IMG/VR virus record: IMGVR_UViG_3300003690_000180
Span: 1-30,815 of that record
Strand: one strand, 5' to 3'
Source: a virus
DNA length: 30,815 nucleotides
The notes under the pieces are model-generated. The model was not told where the DNA came from. It made no database searches and saw only the letters and a list, made by a program, of their open reading frames with translations. Shown piece after piece: positions 16,512 to 22,480 of the stretch. The first letter of the stretch is position 1; every line of letters starts with the position of its first letter. The position numbers and the translations under genes were made by a program.

Positions 16512-16526
16512 ATAAGCGCGAAGGAG
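16504..16526 (+). promoter_or_regulatory. Palindrome GCGCTTAAATAAGCGC plus GAAGGAG leader
   Basis: A 16-bp inverted repeat (16504-16519) overlaps the stop codon of the previous gene and abuts GAAGGAG (16520-16526). It is the third copy of the hairpin-SD layout and marks the start region of a gene whose frame is interrupted just after the ATG. Confidence 0.6.
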
Positions 16527-16537
16527 AGCGAACGACT

Positions 16538-16830
16538 ATGACGAGTACGTTAAAGTACAGACACGCATAAGGGTAATCGCAAGCGGTGGAAGTGTAACTA
16601 TCCCGCAAACCGAGGAAACCTTCGGCGTTAATGAAGAAGGAAATGGCGAACATTACACTATAACTCATGCGCTAGCTGACTATCTAAAGGCGTGCTCATA
16701 CGAAGAAGCTGACGACGAACTCAATCGCGGTGCTTCGTGGGTGCGCGGTGCAGTGTACGAAGCCATCAAATGTATCAATTTCTTTGAAATTGCAGAGAAT
16801 TTGATTGAGATGGAAGCCGACGACGACTGA
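16538..16830 (+). CDS. Small acidic early protein, start frame interrupted (-1 shift)
   Basis: The strong SD at 16520-16526 points to ATG 16538, but that frame stops after 10 codons. The -1 frame is open to TGA 16830 and clearly coding (VQTRIRVIASGGSVTIPQ, HALADYLKACSYEEADDEL, WVRGAVYEAIKCINFFEI), ending in EMEADDD. It has no ATG, GTG or TTG of its own near the start. One extra base near 16541 or in the AAA at 16553-16556 would give an intact protein of about 97 aa with 19 acidic residues. An assembly indel is the simplest explanation; a pseudogene or frameshifted expression are alternatives. The family is unknown. Confidence 0.6.
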
Positions 16831-16838
16831 ACGACGAA

Positions 16839-16888
16839 CCTTAATATACTCCTTTCCCATACGTAAGTATGGAAAGGAGTATTTAAGG
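16839..16888 (+). promoter_or_regulatory. Long SD-sequestering hairpin with GNRA-type loop
   Basis: About 22 base pairs with two one-base bulges (T16845, C16856) close a GTAA loop: CCTTAA, ATACTCCTTT and CCATAC pair with GTATGG, AAAGGAGTAT and TTAAGG. The AAGG at its 3' foot is the SD of the membrane protein at 16896, and a second AAAGGAG is buried in the stem. It lacks a U-tract, so translational control or RNA stability is more likely than termination. Confidence 0.7.
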
Positions 16889-16895
16889 AATATTT

Positions 16896-17024
16896 ATGAG
16901 GAATCACAAACCGACAAAATTTGAGCAAACACTTGACATTCTGTCAAGCAACACGTTCGCGAAGTGGATTATAGTCTCGTCAGTACTATATCTGATGTGG
17001 CAAATGTTCATTCGTGGACACTAA
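16896..17024 (+). CDS. 42-residue single-span membrane protein
   Basis: ATG 16896 follows AAGGAA with 5-7 nt spacing and the frame runs to TAA 17024. The N terminus is basic (MRNHKPTKFEQ), and residues about 24-38 (WIIVSSVLYLMWQMF) form a membrane segment near the C terminus, ending in RGH. The SD lies at the foot of the long hairpin upstream. It could be a small holin, antiholin or membrane-targeted takeover factor; none is proven. Confidence 0.6.
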   Translation: MRNHKPTKFEQTLDILSSNTFAKWIIVSSVLYLMWQMFIRGH

Positions 17025-17052
17025 CACCTAAACCGACAACGTAGGAGGAAAA

Positions 17053-18339
17053 ATGAACTACGACAAATGGTCAACCAAAAAACTGCGCGGTGAGTGCATA
17101 TACATCTGTAAACGCGGAGGAGTTCGTAGCGGATGGATTAAGAACGCCCGCAAGAACGAATGCCTATTGTTTCTTAATGACGGCAAGAAGTCAGCTAGAC
17201 TCGACGACAGGTGCAAATGCTACTATATGGAGCATGCTAGCCAGACTAACGGCTGTGGATTAGAGAACATTACGTACATGTTCTCACATTCGTCATCGGC
17301 TGAAGACAGTCGAAAGGCAAAAACACCCAAACTGAAGTCTAGTGCCGACGGTCTAGAGGGAATCCTCATAAATGCCGTAATGGAGACCATTAGCCGAGAC
17401 GTAAATGATACGATTAGCTCGGCTGTGGAAGATGCGCACAGTGCGCTCATGCAGACGTTCGAAAACTCATCTGCCGACATTCTATCCGAGGTAGAGAAGA
17501 AAATAAGCGAACTGCGCAAACCGCTACATATCACCGTCGGGGATAAGCCGACTGTAAAACTGGACGGAGCAATAAATCACCCATTACTGCCCGATGTAAT
17601 CGAGGCTTTACATTATCGTGATAAAGTGCTCCTCGTAGGTAAGGCGGGTACTGGCAAGAGCACGATGATTAAACAAGCGTCGTCGGCACTTGGCTATGAC
17701 ACTTCTGGCAAAACACACGAATATGTCTACATGTGTGGCACAGCGGGAGTGACTGAAGGGCACTTAACAGGTCGAATGCTGTTCAATGGCGAGTATCGTA
17801 ACGGACTAGCTGTTCCGCCGTTCGAACGTGGCGGTGTGCTATGCGCTGACGAGTTCGACGGATTCGACGAGAATTGCGCACTGGTATTCAATGCCATGCT
17901 CGATGACCAAGGGGTATTAGCTATCCCTAATAGACCTGACAATCCTGTGGCGATTCGACATGAAAAGTTCAAGTTCGCAGGGTGCGCAAACACACACTGT
18001 GACGGTGCGGACTTCTCATACTCGGGGAGAAATCAGCTAGACAGAGCAACGCTCGACAGATTCGGTGACGTAGTTATCGAAGTGGATTATGACAAAGCTC
18101 TGGAACGCGCATTAATAGGCGAGTTCAGCGATACTGCTCACATGCTCTGGAGTCTGCGCAAGAACGTAGAGAGAGAGCGAATTGAACGAATAGTGTCGAC
18201 GAGACTATTCAAATCTGCGCAAACATGGCGCAAACTAGGCAAATCTAATGCATGGTTTCTCGAGAGAATCACTACTTCTTGGACTGCCGAAGAAAAAGAC
18301 AAAGTCGGATACAACGACATTGTATCGGAGGTCAAATGA
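17053..18339 (+). CDS. MoxR/CobS-like AAA+ ATPase
   Basis: A 428-residue ATPase with SD AGGAGG before ATG 17053. Residues 5-40 look like a SAP-type nucleic-acid-binding element (STKKLRGECI ... KNECLLFL), and a helical linker spans 100-155. The AAA+ domain has Walker A GKAGTGKST (K202), a pore-type EGHLTGRM loop, Walker B GGVLCADEFDG (D266, E267), sensor 1 FAGCANTH and an arginine-finger region ATLDRF. This is the CobS/MoxR clade pattern, whose members usually remodel a partner together with a VWA-domain protein. The downstream gene overlaps it (ATGA) and looks like that partner. The target in the phage cycle is unknown. Confidence 0.88.
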   Translation: MNYDKWSTKKLRGECIYICKRGGVRSGWIKNARKNECLLFLNDGKKSARLDDRCKCYYMEHASQTNGCGLENITYMFSHSSSAEDSRKAKTPKLKSSADGLEGILINAVMETISRDVNDTISSAVEDAHSALMQTFENSSADILSEVEKKISELRKPLHITVGDKPTVKLDGAINHPLLPDVIEALHYRDKVLLVGKAGTGKSTMIKQASSALGYDTSGKTHEYVYMCGTAGVTEGHLTGRMLFNGEYRNGLAVPPFERGGVLCADEFDGFDENCALVFNAMLDDQGVLAIPNRPDNPVAIRHEKFKFAGCANTHCDGADFSYSGRNQLDRATLDRFGDVVIEVDYDKALERALIGEFSDTAHMLWSLRKNVERERIERIVSTRLFKSAQTWRKLGKSNAWFLERITTSWTAEEKDKVGYNDIVSEVK

Positions 18340-19229
18340 CTCCCGTAACGAACACAATCACAGACATGTACACAGACCACGTTTTGAGAGACGGCACAAA
18401 GGTTGGCATTGTCAGATTTAAAGACATGCGCGCCGAGCTACGTGCCGTAGAGGAACTAAACCTCTACTGCGATGTCGCGGACATACAAGGTTCGTGGACG
18501 TATGGCAGTGACTTCCCTACTCGAGAAGACACCGTTGGCGCTCTGAAATCTGGACGAATAGTGCAAGGTGTATTGAAGGAATACGACAGACAGCGAGCAT
18601 TAATTGAGAAAGCTGTCGGAATTTCGAAGTTTCTCGGAAAAGGGCTCTCATGTAAACGCAAGCGCGTGCCCGCTGACGAAGGTGACGAGTTATCCATGTC
18701 CCGAATAATGTCGGGAAGTGATACATACTGGATGCGCACCGAGAGGAACAGCAAACGCAAGAACGTCCGCATAGGTGTGAACTTCTCACTTGCTTGTGGG
18801 AATCAAGACAAGGACTTTGCAAGGCTCGGCGGTACATTGGCACTGCTTTGTGATATATGCTACAAACTCGGGTTCAGCGTGGAAGCGCATGGCGTAGGCG
18901 TGACTGACTACGAAGGCTCGAGAGGGTATGGCTACATTGTCACTGACACGATAATCAAAAAGCCCGCAGAGAGAATGGATATTCAGCGCATACTGTCGGT
19001 AATGCATAAAGGACTACACCGCGATATATGGTTTGGGCTGAAGGACAAGCTCTTCGATATAAACAAAAGTTCGTACGGACGACAGACGCAAACGAGTGAC
19101 GAACTGCGCGACCTCATAGGATTGGACTATGTAATCGAGCAACATAGCATCCGACGAGACGAACAACTCACTGGATTCTTCGAGGACATGATACACAGGC
19201 TCGTAGACAAGAAGGAGTACCTGCGATGA
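18336..19229 (+). CDS. DUF7192-like, VWA-like partner of the AAA+ ATPase
   Basis: Start at ATG 18336 (297 aa) overlaps the ATPase stop as ATGA and has GGAGG 6 nt upstream; an in-frame start at 18252 would lie inside the ATPase gene. The central part reads DEGDELSMSRIMSGSDTYWM, then a strand NVRIGVNFSLACG followed by a long helix (LGGTLALLCDICYKLGFSVE). This is the pattern I associate with DUF7192 phage proteins and resembles a VWA core that has lost the canonical DxSxS. The C-terminal 80 residues are helical and charged. Tight coupling to a MoxR-like ATPase supports a two-component chaperone. Fold and name are inferred from pattern. Confidence 0.7.
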   Translation: MTPVTNTITDMYTDHVLRDGTKVGIVRFKDMRAELRAVEELNLYCDVADIQGSWTYGSDFPTREDTVGALKSGRIVQGVLKEYDRQRALIEKAVGISKFLGKGLSCKRKRVPADEGDELSMSRIMSGSDTYWMRTERNSKRKNVRIGVNFSLACGNQDKDFARLGGTLALLCDICYKLGFSVEAHGVGVTDYEGSRGYGYIVTDTIIKKPAERMDIQRILSVMHKGLHRDIWFGLKDKLFDINKSSYGRQTQTSDELRDLIGLDYVIEQHSIRRDEQLTGFFEDMIHRLVDKKEYLR

Positions 19230-19378
19230 AAAATCATTCAAGGCGCGACAGGGCTCGGAAAAAGCGTGCGCAGATACGCAAAGACATCGCAAGAGAAAGC
19301 GACAACGTCTGGCGAGGTTCTGCCGAGTACATAGAACAGTACCAACAACAGAGGGCAAAGGTAAACGAGCCACATTAA
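19226..19378 (+). CDS. 50-residue basic protein coupled to the ATPase operon
   Basis: ATG 19226 overlaps the previous stop (ATGA) and has GAAGGAG 8 nt upstream; the frame ends at TAA 19378. The protein begins MKNHSRRDRARKKRAQIRKD, very rich in Arg/Lys, and ends with a Gln-rich helix (EYIEQYQQQR). It is probably helical and nucleic-acid binding. It follows the AAA+/VWA-like pair in one transcript and precedes a hairpin, so it may be the last gene of that unit. Confidence 0.65.
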   Translation: MKNHSRRDRARKKRAQIRKDIARESDNVWRGSAEYIEQYQQQRAKVNEPH

Positions 19379-19395
19379 CACAATAAAGACTCAAC

Positions 19396-19428
19396 GGTAA
19401 TCCCCCAACACGAAGTGTGGGGATTACC
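19396..19428 (+). terminator. Strong hairpin after the AAA+/VWA-like operon
   Basis: GGTAATCCCC (19396-19405) pairs with GGGGATTACC (19419-19428); an inner ACAC/GTGT pair closes a GAA loop, and an outer GACTCA/TGAGTC extends the base. No run of T follows, so it may be an attenuator, RNA-processing or Rho-linked site rather than an intrinsic terminator. Confidence 0.5.
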
Positions 19429-19468
19429 TTGTGAGTCACTTAAACAATCGCTAGAAAGGAGCACAGTA

Positions 19469-20071
19469 ATGACATCAGAAAAGAAAAAGTTCAACTTTAA
19501 GGCACTGCAAGTCGGTATCAACGACGAGCGCGATGGTGTGTCTGCAAGACTAGGCGCGAATATGGTCGAAATGCCCGACAGATTCGTAAGATTTGCGGAA
19601 AAATCGCAAAAACGCGGTGGTTTTGACGGTAAGCACACCCAAGTGGATGAGGCACTCGTCTGCGTCTACCTAGTGGAAGCGTTCGAAAGGATATTTGACC
19701 GTTCGACCGAGGCGTTGAATTACGTCACCAATCTAATAGCCAACACTATTAGTCTGTGTGATGATAGAGAACAGCGCGTCAAAATGGCGACGGCATTTAT
19801 CACTCACATGAGCGAGCACTTTGAATCGTGGAACGCAGATTCAATCAACACGTTTGCGCACCAAACAAATATCATCGACAAGGATAAGCACAAGTTCGTG
19901 TTAGAATGGGAAGACGACGATAATACGTCTGGCACTATGAGCATCATAGATAGGAAGTCTGGCGAAATTATCATGCATGGCATTTTCGGTAAATTGAGCG
20001 AGGGCGAAGGAAATGATGCGCTCGCGAAGGCAATCGCCGAAGGTTTCTCGGGAAATCGAGGTGACGCGTGA
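19469..20071 (+). CDS. Unknown soluble protein, 200 aa
   Basis: The ATG at 19469 has AAAGGAG 6-7 nt upstream; an in-frame start at 19415 lies in the hairpin and is rejected. The basic N terminus (MTSEKKKFNFKALQVG) is followed by a helical middle (VDEALVCVYLVEAFERIFD, VTNLIANTISL) and a C-terminal beta-hairpin (HKFVLEWEDD / GTMSIIDRKSGEIIM) with an acidic tail. No catalytic residues stand out. It overlaps the next gene by 4 nt and is part of the rightward early transcript. The family is not recognised. Confidence 0.75.
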   Translation: MTSEKKKFNFKALQVGINDERDGVSARLGANMVEMPDRFVRFAEKSQKRGGFDGKHTQVDEALVCVYLVEAFERIFDRSTEALNYVTNLIANTISLCDDREQRVKMATAFITHMSEHFESWNADSINTFAHQTNIIDKDKHKFVLEWEDDDNTSGTMSIIDRKSGEIIMHGIFGKLSEGEGNDALAKAIAEGFSGNRGDA

Positions 20072-20340
20072 CCATTAAGACTAACGACATTAAAAAAGGC
20101 ATGCGCATTCAGTCTAAACAGCTCGGCACTCTAACGTCGGGAATAATGATGGACAACTTGAAAGGCAACACGCGCCTTGTCGACGTTAAGGGTTCTGAAA
20201 TAGGAATGTTTGACGAAATTGGCTCGGTATACTCACACGACATCATGCTTGTGGAAGTGGATGGCACGTGGGTTGCTGTTGAGCACACCGATGCGCAGAA
20301 ACAACTGGAAATCGACGCTAACGATTTCTTCAACCAATAA
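20068..20340 (+). CDS. Unknown small beta-rich protein (GTG start)
   Basis: A 90-residue protein starting at GTG 20068, overlapping the previous stop as GTGA with GAGGTGA as SD. The N-terminal IKKGMRIQSKQLGTLTSGIM and GNTRLVDVKGSEIGM segments look like a small SH3/KOW-type barrel, such as occurs in nucleic-acid-associated phage proteins. The C terminus is acidic and helical. Function is unknown. It lies directly upstream of the PC4-like gene. Confidence 0.7.
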   Translation: MTIKTNDIKKGMRIQSKQLGTLTSGIMMDNLKGNTRLVDVKGSEIGMFDEIGSVYSHDIMLVEVDGTWVAVEHTDAQKQLEIDANDFFNQ

Positions 20341-20352
20341 CCATAAGGATAA

Positions 20353-20583
20353 ATGTACACAATGGTATACAAGGAAATAGCGAAAACTGATAAGACTAAA
20401 ATTCTTATTAGTAAAGACACCGTAAATGGTGTCGAGTTCGGGCAGATACGCATTTGGACTAAAGTCAATGGCGATTTGATACCCACTAAAAAAGGTGTAT
20501 CATTCGCACTGGCTCTAATCCCCGATATACAGCTTGCGCTTGAGCACATGGCGCAAGATGACGGTGATTCAGGAGTCGAATAA
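20353..20583 (+). CDS. PC4-like ssDNA-binding protein
   Basis: A 76-residue protein whose core (VNGVEFGQIRIWTKVNGDLI then PTKKGVSFALALIPDIQLAL) matches the PC4/p15 fold: a four-strand sheet with IRIW, the basic PTKKGVS turn and a C-terminal helix. PC4-type proteins dimerise and bind single-stranded DNA, acting in transcription or DNA protection; phage members are known (for example in T5). The gene is last before the intrinsic terminator. The SD is weak (AAGGA, 20345-20349). An acidic tail (DDGDSGVE) follows the helix. Assignment is by motif only. Confidence 0.68.
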   Translation: MYTMVYKEIAKTDKTKILISKDTVNGVEFGQIRIWTKVNGDLIPTKKGVSFALALIPDIQLALEHMAQDDGDSGVE

Positions 20584-20611
20584 GGCTTTAGCCGAGTGCG
20601 CGTAACGAAAG

Positions 20612-20636
20612 CGGGGCAGAATAACTGCCCCGTTTT
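20612..20636 (+). terminator. Intrinsic terminator
   Basis: CGGGGCAG (20612-20619) and CTGCCCCG (20625-20632) form a perfect 8-bp stem around AATAA, followed by TTTT (20633-20636). It closes the transcript that includes the ATPase operon and the PC4-like gene. Confidence 0.9.
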
Positions 20637-20752
20637 CTCAACACCCAAACGCGTAATAAGGAGTACCCACCATTGAGGAGTTGGTGGGCATTATGCTATT
20701 TTGGACTATCAAATTACTATTAATCAACACATTAACGCAAGAGGTAAATGCA

Positions 20753-21052
20753 GTGGAAAAACAAGATGTAGTAAGAATACAGGTTAAACTGTTACCCGAC
20801 GAGTATCAATCTTTTTTGAATATTCTCGAGGACGCTAGCGCGGAAAATTTGCTCACATTATTCGAGGTGCGCAAAATATATCCCACTAGCCTGTGGGGCA
20901 AAGCGACGCGGTGGCTAGAAGGCGAAATTGCAAGTGGCATTGACGAAGACGATTGTCAAACTGTCGACGATTACGTAGTGCTAGGAAGGAAAGAGTGCGC
21001 AGAAAATCTACTTGAATACATAGAAAGGGAGACAAATAATGAAACTGTATGA
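20753..21052 (+). CDS. Unknown small protein (GTG start likely)
   Basis: The frame is open from 20660 on. The best start is GTG 20753 with GAGGT 7 nt upstream (99 aa). ATG 20693 would add a hydrophobic stretch (MLFWTIKLLLINTL) and has a poorly spaced GAGGAG inside the loop of a small CCCACC/GGTGGG hairpin (20666-20688). The protein is acidic and helical (LPDEYQSFLNILEDA, CAENLLEYIERE), with a conserved-looking RWLEGEIASGIDEDD middle. Family unknown. It is the first gene after the terminator, so a separate promoter is expected, though none is clear between 20640 and 20750. Confidence 0.62.
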   Translation: MEKQDVVRIQVKLLPDEYQSFLNILEDASAENLLTLFEVRKIYPTSLWGKATRWLEGEIASGIDEDDCQTVDDYVVLGRKECAENLLEYIERETNNETV

Positions 21053-21269
21053 ACAAATATCAGACGAAACCTATTCTTGCGGAATATGTTCGCATAAAGT
21101 AAAAAAAGGCGAATACCATCATAATCACGACAATTTTATTAATGGTAGGCTGTGGGGTTGGGATGCATTAAAAAAGTGGCGACCTTACTGGAAAAAGACA
21201 CGTACGCATAAAATGCAACATATGAAAGAGAATCCTAAAACTAAAGAAGAAAGATATGAGGACAGATAA
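21039..21269 (+). CDS. Small Cys/His protein, possible zinc-binding
   Basis: A 76-residue protein with SD AAGGGAG before ATG 21039, overlapping the previous gene by 14 nt. Residues 14-30 contain CGICSHKVKKGEYHHNHDNF, a CxxC followed by His residues that could make one zinc site resembling an HNH or zinc-ribbon start, but no second CxxC or complete HNH motif exists. The rest is strongly basic with Trp (GRLWGWDALKKWRPYWKK). Possibly a nucleic-acid-binding protein. Confidence 0.65.
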   Translation: MKLYEQISDETYSCGICSHKVKKGEYHHNHDNFINGRLWGWDALKKWRPYWKKTRTHKMQHMKENPKTKEERYEDR

Positions 21270-21272
21270 ATA

Positions 21273-21527
21273 ATGGCTAAAAACAACATCACAATAGAAC
21301 AACTTGCAAGAGAATTTCTTGTTGTTAAAGAGGCTGTCGTTGTCAATAGACAGCAAAATGTAAACAATTTGAAAAAGATTGTCGGCATTAAAGAGGATAT
21401 GCTTAAATTAATTAAGGCGTTAGATGTGTGTGCGCAAGCAATTATAAACACAAACGCGAAACTACGATTAGATAAGAAATATGCTAATAATGGCAAGGAG
21501 AAAAGTGTTCGAAAAACCAAAAAATAA
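21273..21527 (+). CDS. Small helical protein
   Basis: An 84-residue protein starting 3 bp after the previous stop. It is almost wholly helical with heptad-like spacing (VVKEAVVVNRQQNVNNLKKI, LKLIKALDVCAQAII) and ends in a Lys-rich tail. It may form a coiled coil. No strong SD is seen, so coupling to the gene before is likely. The last 38 nt overlap the next small gene; a one-base shift in the AAA near 21477-21479 would instead end it at TAATAATG, but this is only a possibility. Confidence 0.6.
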   Translation: MAKNNITIEQLAREFLVVKEAVVVNRQQNVNNLKKIVGIKEDMLKLIKALDVCAQAIINTNAKLRLDKKYANNGKEKSVRKTKK

Positions 21528-21657
21528 ACGCAAGCGCTACATAAATAAACGTAGGTGGTGCAAGAAATTGTTACGTGACGCGCGTGATGGGGATAAGTCC
21601 GCCAAAGACTGCCTACAAAAGTATTTTAAAATAAAGGTAACTATCCATGACTGTTAA
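21490..21657 (+). CDS. 55-residue very basic protein
   Basis: ATG 21490 to TAA 21657. The product starts MARRKVFEKPKNKRKRYINK and continues with RRWCKKLLRDARDGDKSAKD and a short C-terminal helix/strand with two Cys. Its Arg/Lys content suggests nucleic-acid binding. It overlaps the preceding gene and has no good SD, so it is likely read by coupling. The assignment as a real gene rests on composition and continuous coding potential. Confidence 0.5.
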   Translation: MARRKVFEKPKNKRKRYINKRRWCKKLLRDARDGDKSAKDCLQKYFKIKVTIHDC

Positions 21658-21898
21658 GCCACATACGTTTAGGTCTGCGCTCGGGGGCGTGGTCAAGCAT
21701 TTATATTTCTCTAGATTCATGCTTGCTATATATTACCCGATTCCACAGGAGAAGTTTATGCTTTACAGGCTCGGGTTTCCCGCGCGCCTTCCCTTCGGAG
21801 AGTGTCGGTGGGTTGAGGTTTTTTGCGCACCGTCGCTTTTACATTTTCATACAACCTACTCGAAAAGACTAGAGCACATAATCCACTCTGGAACGTAA
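21647..21898 (+). CDS. Doubtful ORF before the convergent junction
   Basis: An 83-codon frame at ATG 21647 with a weak AAAGG SD; an internal ATG at 21758 has a better AGGAG SD and would give 46 aa. The product is unlike its neighbours: not charged-helical, rich in Phe, Tyr, His and Cys. The DNA contains hairpins such as GGCTCGGG/CCCG (about 21770-21785) and CGGTG/CACCG (21806-21832). It may be a small gene or only a structured 3' region. Confidence 0.3.
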   Translation: MTVKPHTFRSALGGVVKHLYFSRFMLAIYYPIPQEKFMLYRLGFPARLPFGECRWVEVFCAPSLLHFHTTYSKRLEHIIHSGT

Positions 21899-21922
21899 AA
21901 GTGCGCAGATAGTATATAAATA

Positions 21923-21965
21923 TTCTAATTGCTAGTAAATGGAAACCCATTTAAAGCAATTAGAA
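21923..21965. terminator. Hairpin between convergent transcripts
   Basis: TTCTAATTGCT (21923-21933) pairs with AGCAATTAGAA (21955-21965), and an inner AAATGG/CCATTT pair closes an AAAC loop. Located where the rightward block meets the leftward block, it would act in both directions. The 113 bp between 21899 and 22010 hold this hairpin and no gene. Confidence 0.6.
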
Positions 21966-22010
21966 GAAAAAGTGCGCATAAATTATAGGGTTTATCCAAT
22001 ATTTCCCTCC

Positions 22011-22367
22011 CTAGTCTAGCATATTTTTGCGCAAATCTGATGCAGTTGGAGAGACTTCGTCGGCATCTGACTTTGTTATTATATATCTTACATCTTCCTT
22101 CCTGTATTTCCACCACACCTCATCATCATACAGGTTCATAGGCGAATACGCGTATGATTCTTTCGCGGGTATCTTCATCCACTCCCGCAAATCTTCTAGG
22201 TCAGACCAAATATCATACAAACAATCGAGTGTGTTATTGTTTTTTGAAATACACTCGTCTATTTTGTCTTCTATTCGCGTGCATATATCAATGACGTGAG
22301 AACATGTGTTTTTTAAGTGACCACCTAAATGGTCACGCTGTTCGAATATGTGTTTCTTTTTTATCAT
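22011..22367 (-). CDS. Unknown protein, last gene of the leftward early block
   Basis: A 118-residue protein with GTGGAG SD before ATG 22367. The basic His-containing start (MIKKKHIFEQRDHLGGHLKN) is followed by an amphipathic helix with Cys (CTRIEDKIDECISKNNN), then an acidic/aromatic stretch (CLYDIWSDLEDLREWMKI) and a Trp-rich segment (DDEVWWKYRKEDVRYII). No motif is recognised. It is separated from the ParB-like gene by a 113-bp structured spacer. Confidence 0.68.
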   Translation of the reverse strand: MIKKKHIFEQRDHLGGHLKNTCSHVIDICTRIEDKIDECISKNNNTLDCLYDIWSDLEDLREWMKIPAKESYAYSPMNLYDDEVWWKYRKEDVRYIITKSDADEVSPTASDLRKNMLD

Positions 22368-22384
22368 AATGACTCCACGTGTTT

Positions 22385-22471
22385 AATACTGCGGTGGCGC
22401 GCTCTACGCTGTTGGTGGACATGAGCGATGAGGTAAGGACGCGCAGTGCGCACCGCTGAATCCGCAGTATT
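22385..22471 (-). other. Structured intergenic element with alternative pairings
   Basis: The spacer between two leftward genes has a perfect 10-bp outer stem (AATACTGCGG 22385-22394 with CCGCAGTATT 22462-22471). A competing stem is also possible: GCGGTG at 22391-22396 can instead pair with CACCGC at 22451-22456, extended by GCGC. The middle has smaller inverted repeats including GTGCGCAC. The two pairings cannot both form fully, which suggests an attenuator-like or small structured RNA; it does not fold as a tRNA. Confidence 0.5.
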
Positions 22472-22480
22472 CCGTTCAAT

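Noticed and set aside
16932-16962. TTGACA as a promoter -35 inside the 42-aa gene
   Set aside because: No -10-like box at 16-19 nt spacing; TTGACATTCTGTCAA is a local palindrome within coding sequence.
22385-22471. tRNA or tRNA-like gene
   Set aside because: Length is close, but there is no T-loop, anticodon stem or CCA geometry; the strongest feature is the long outer stem and an alternative pairing.
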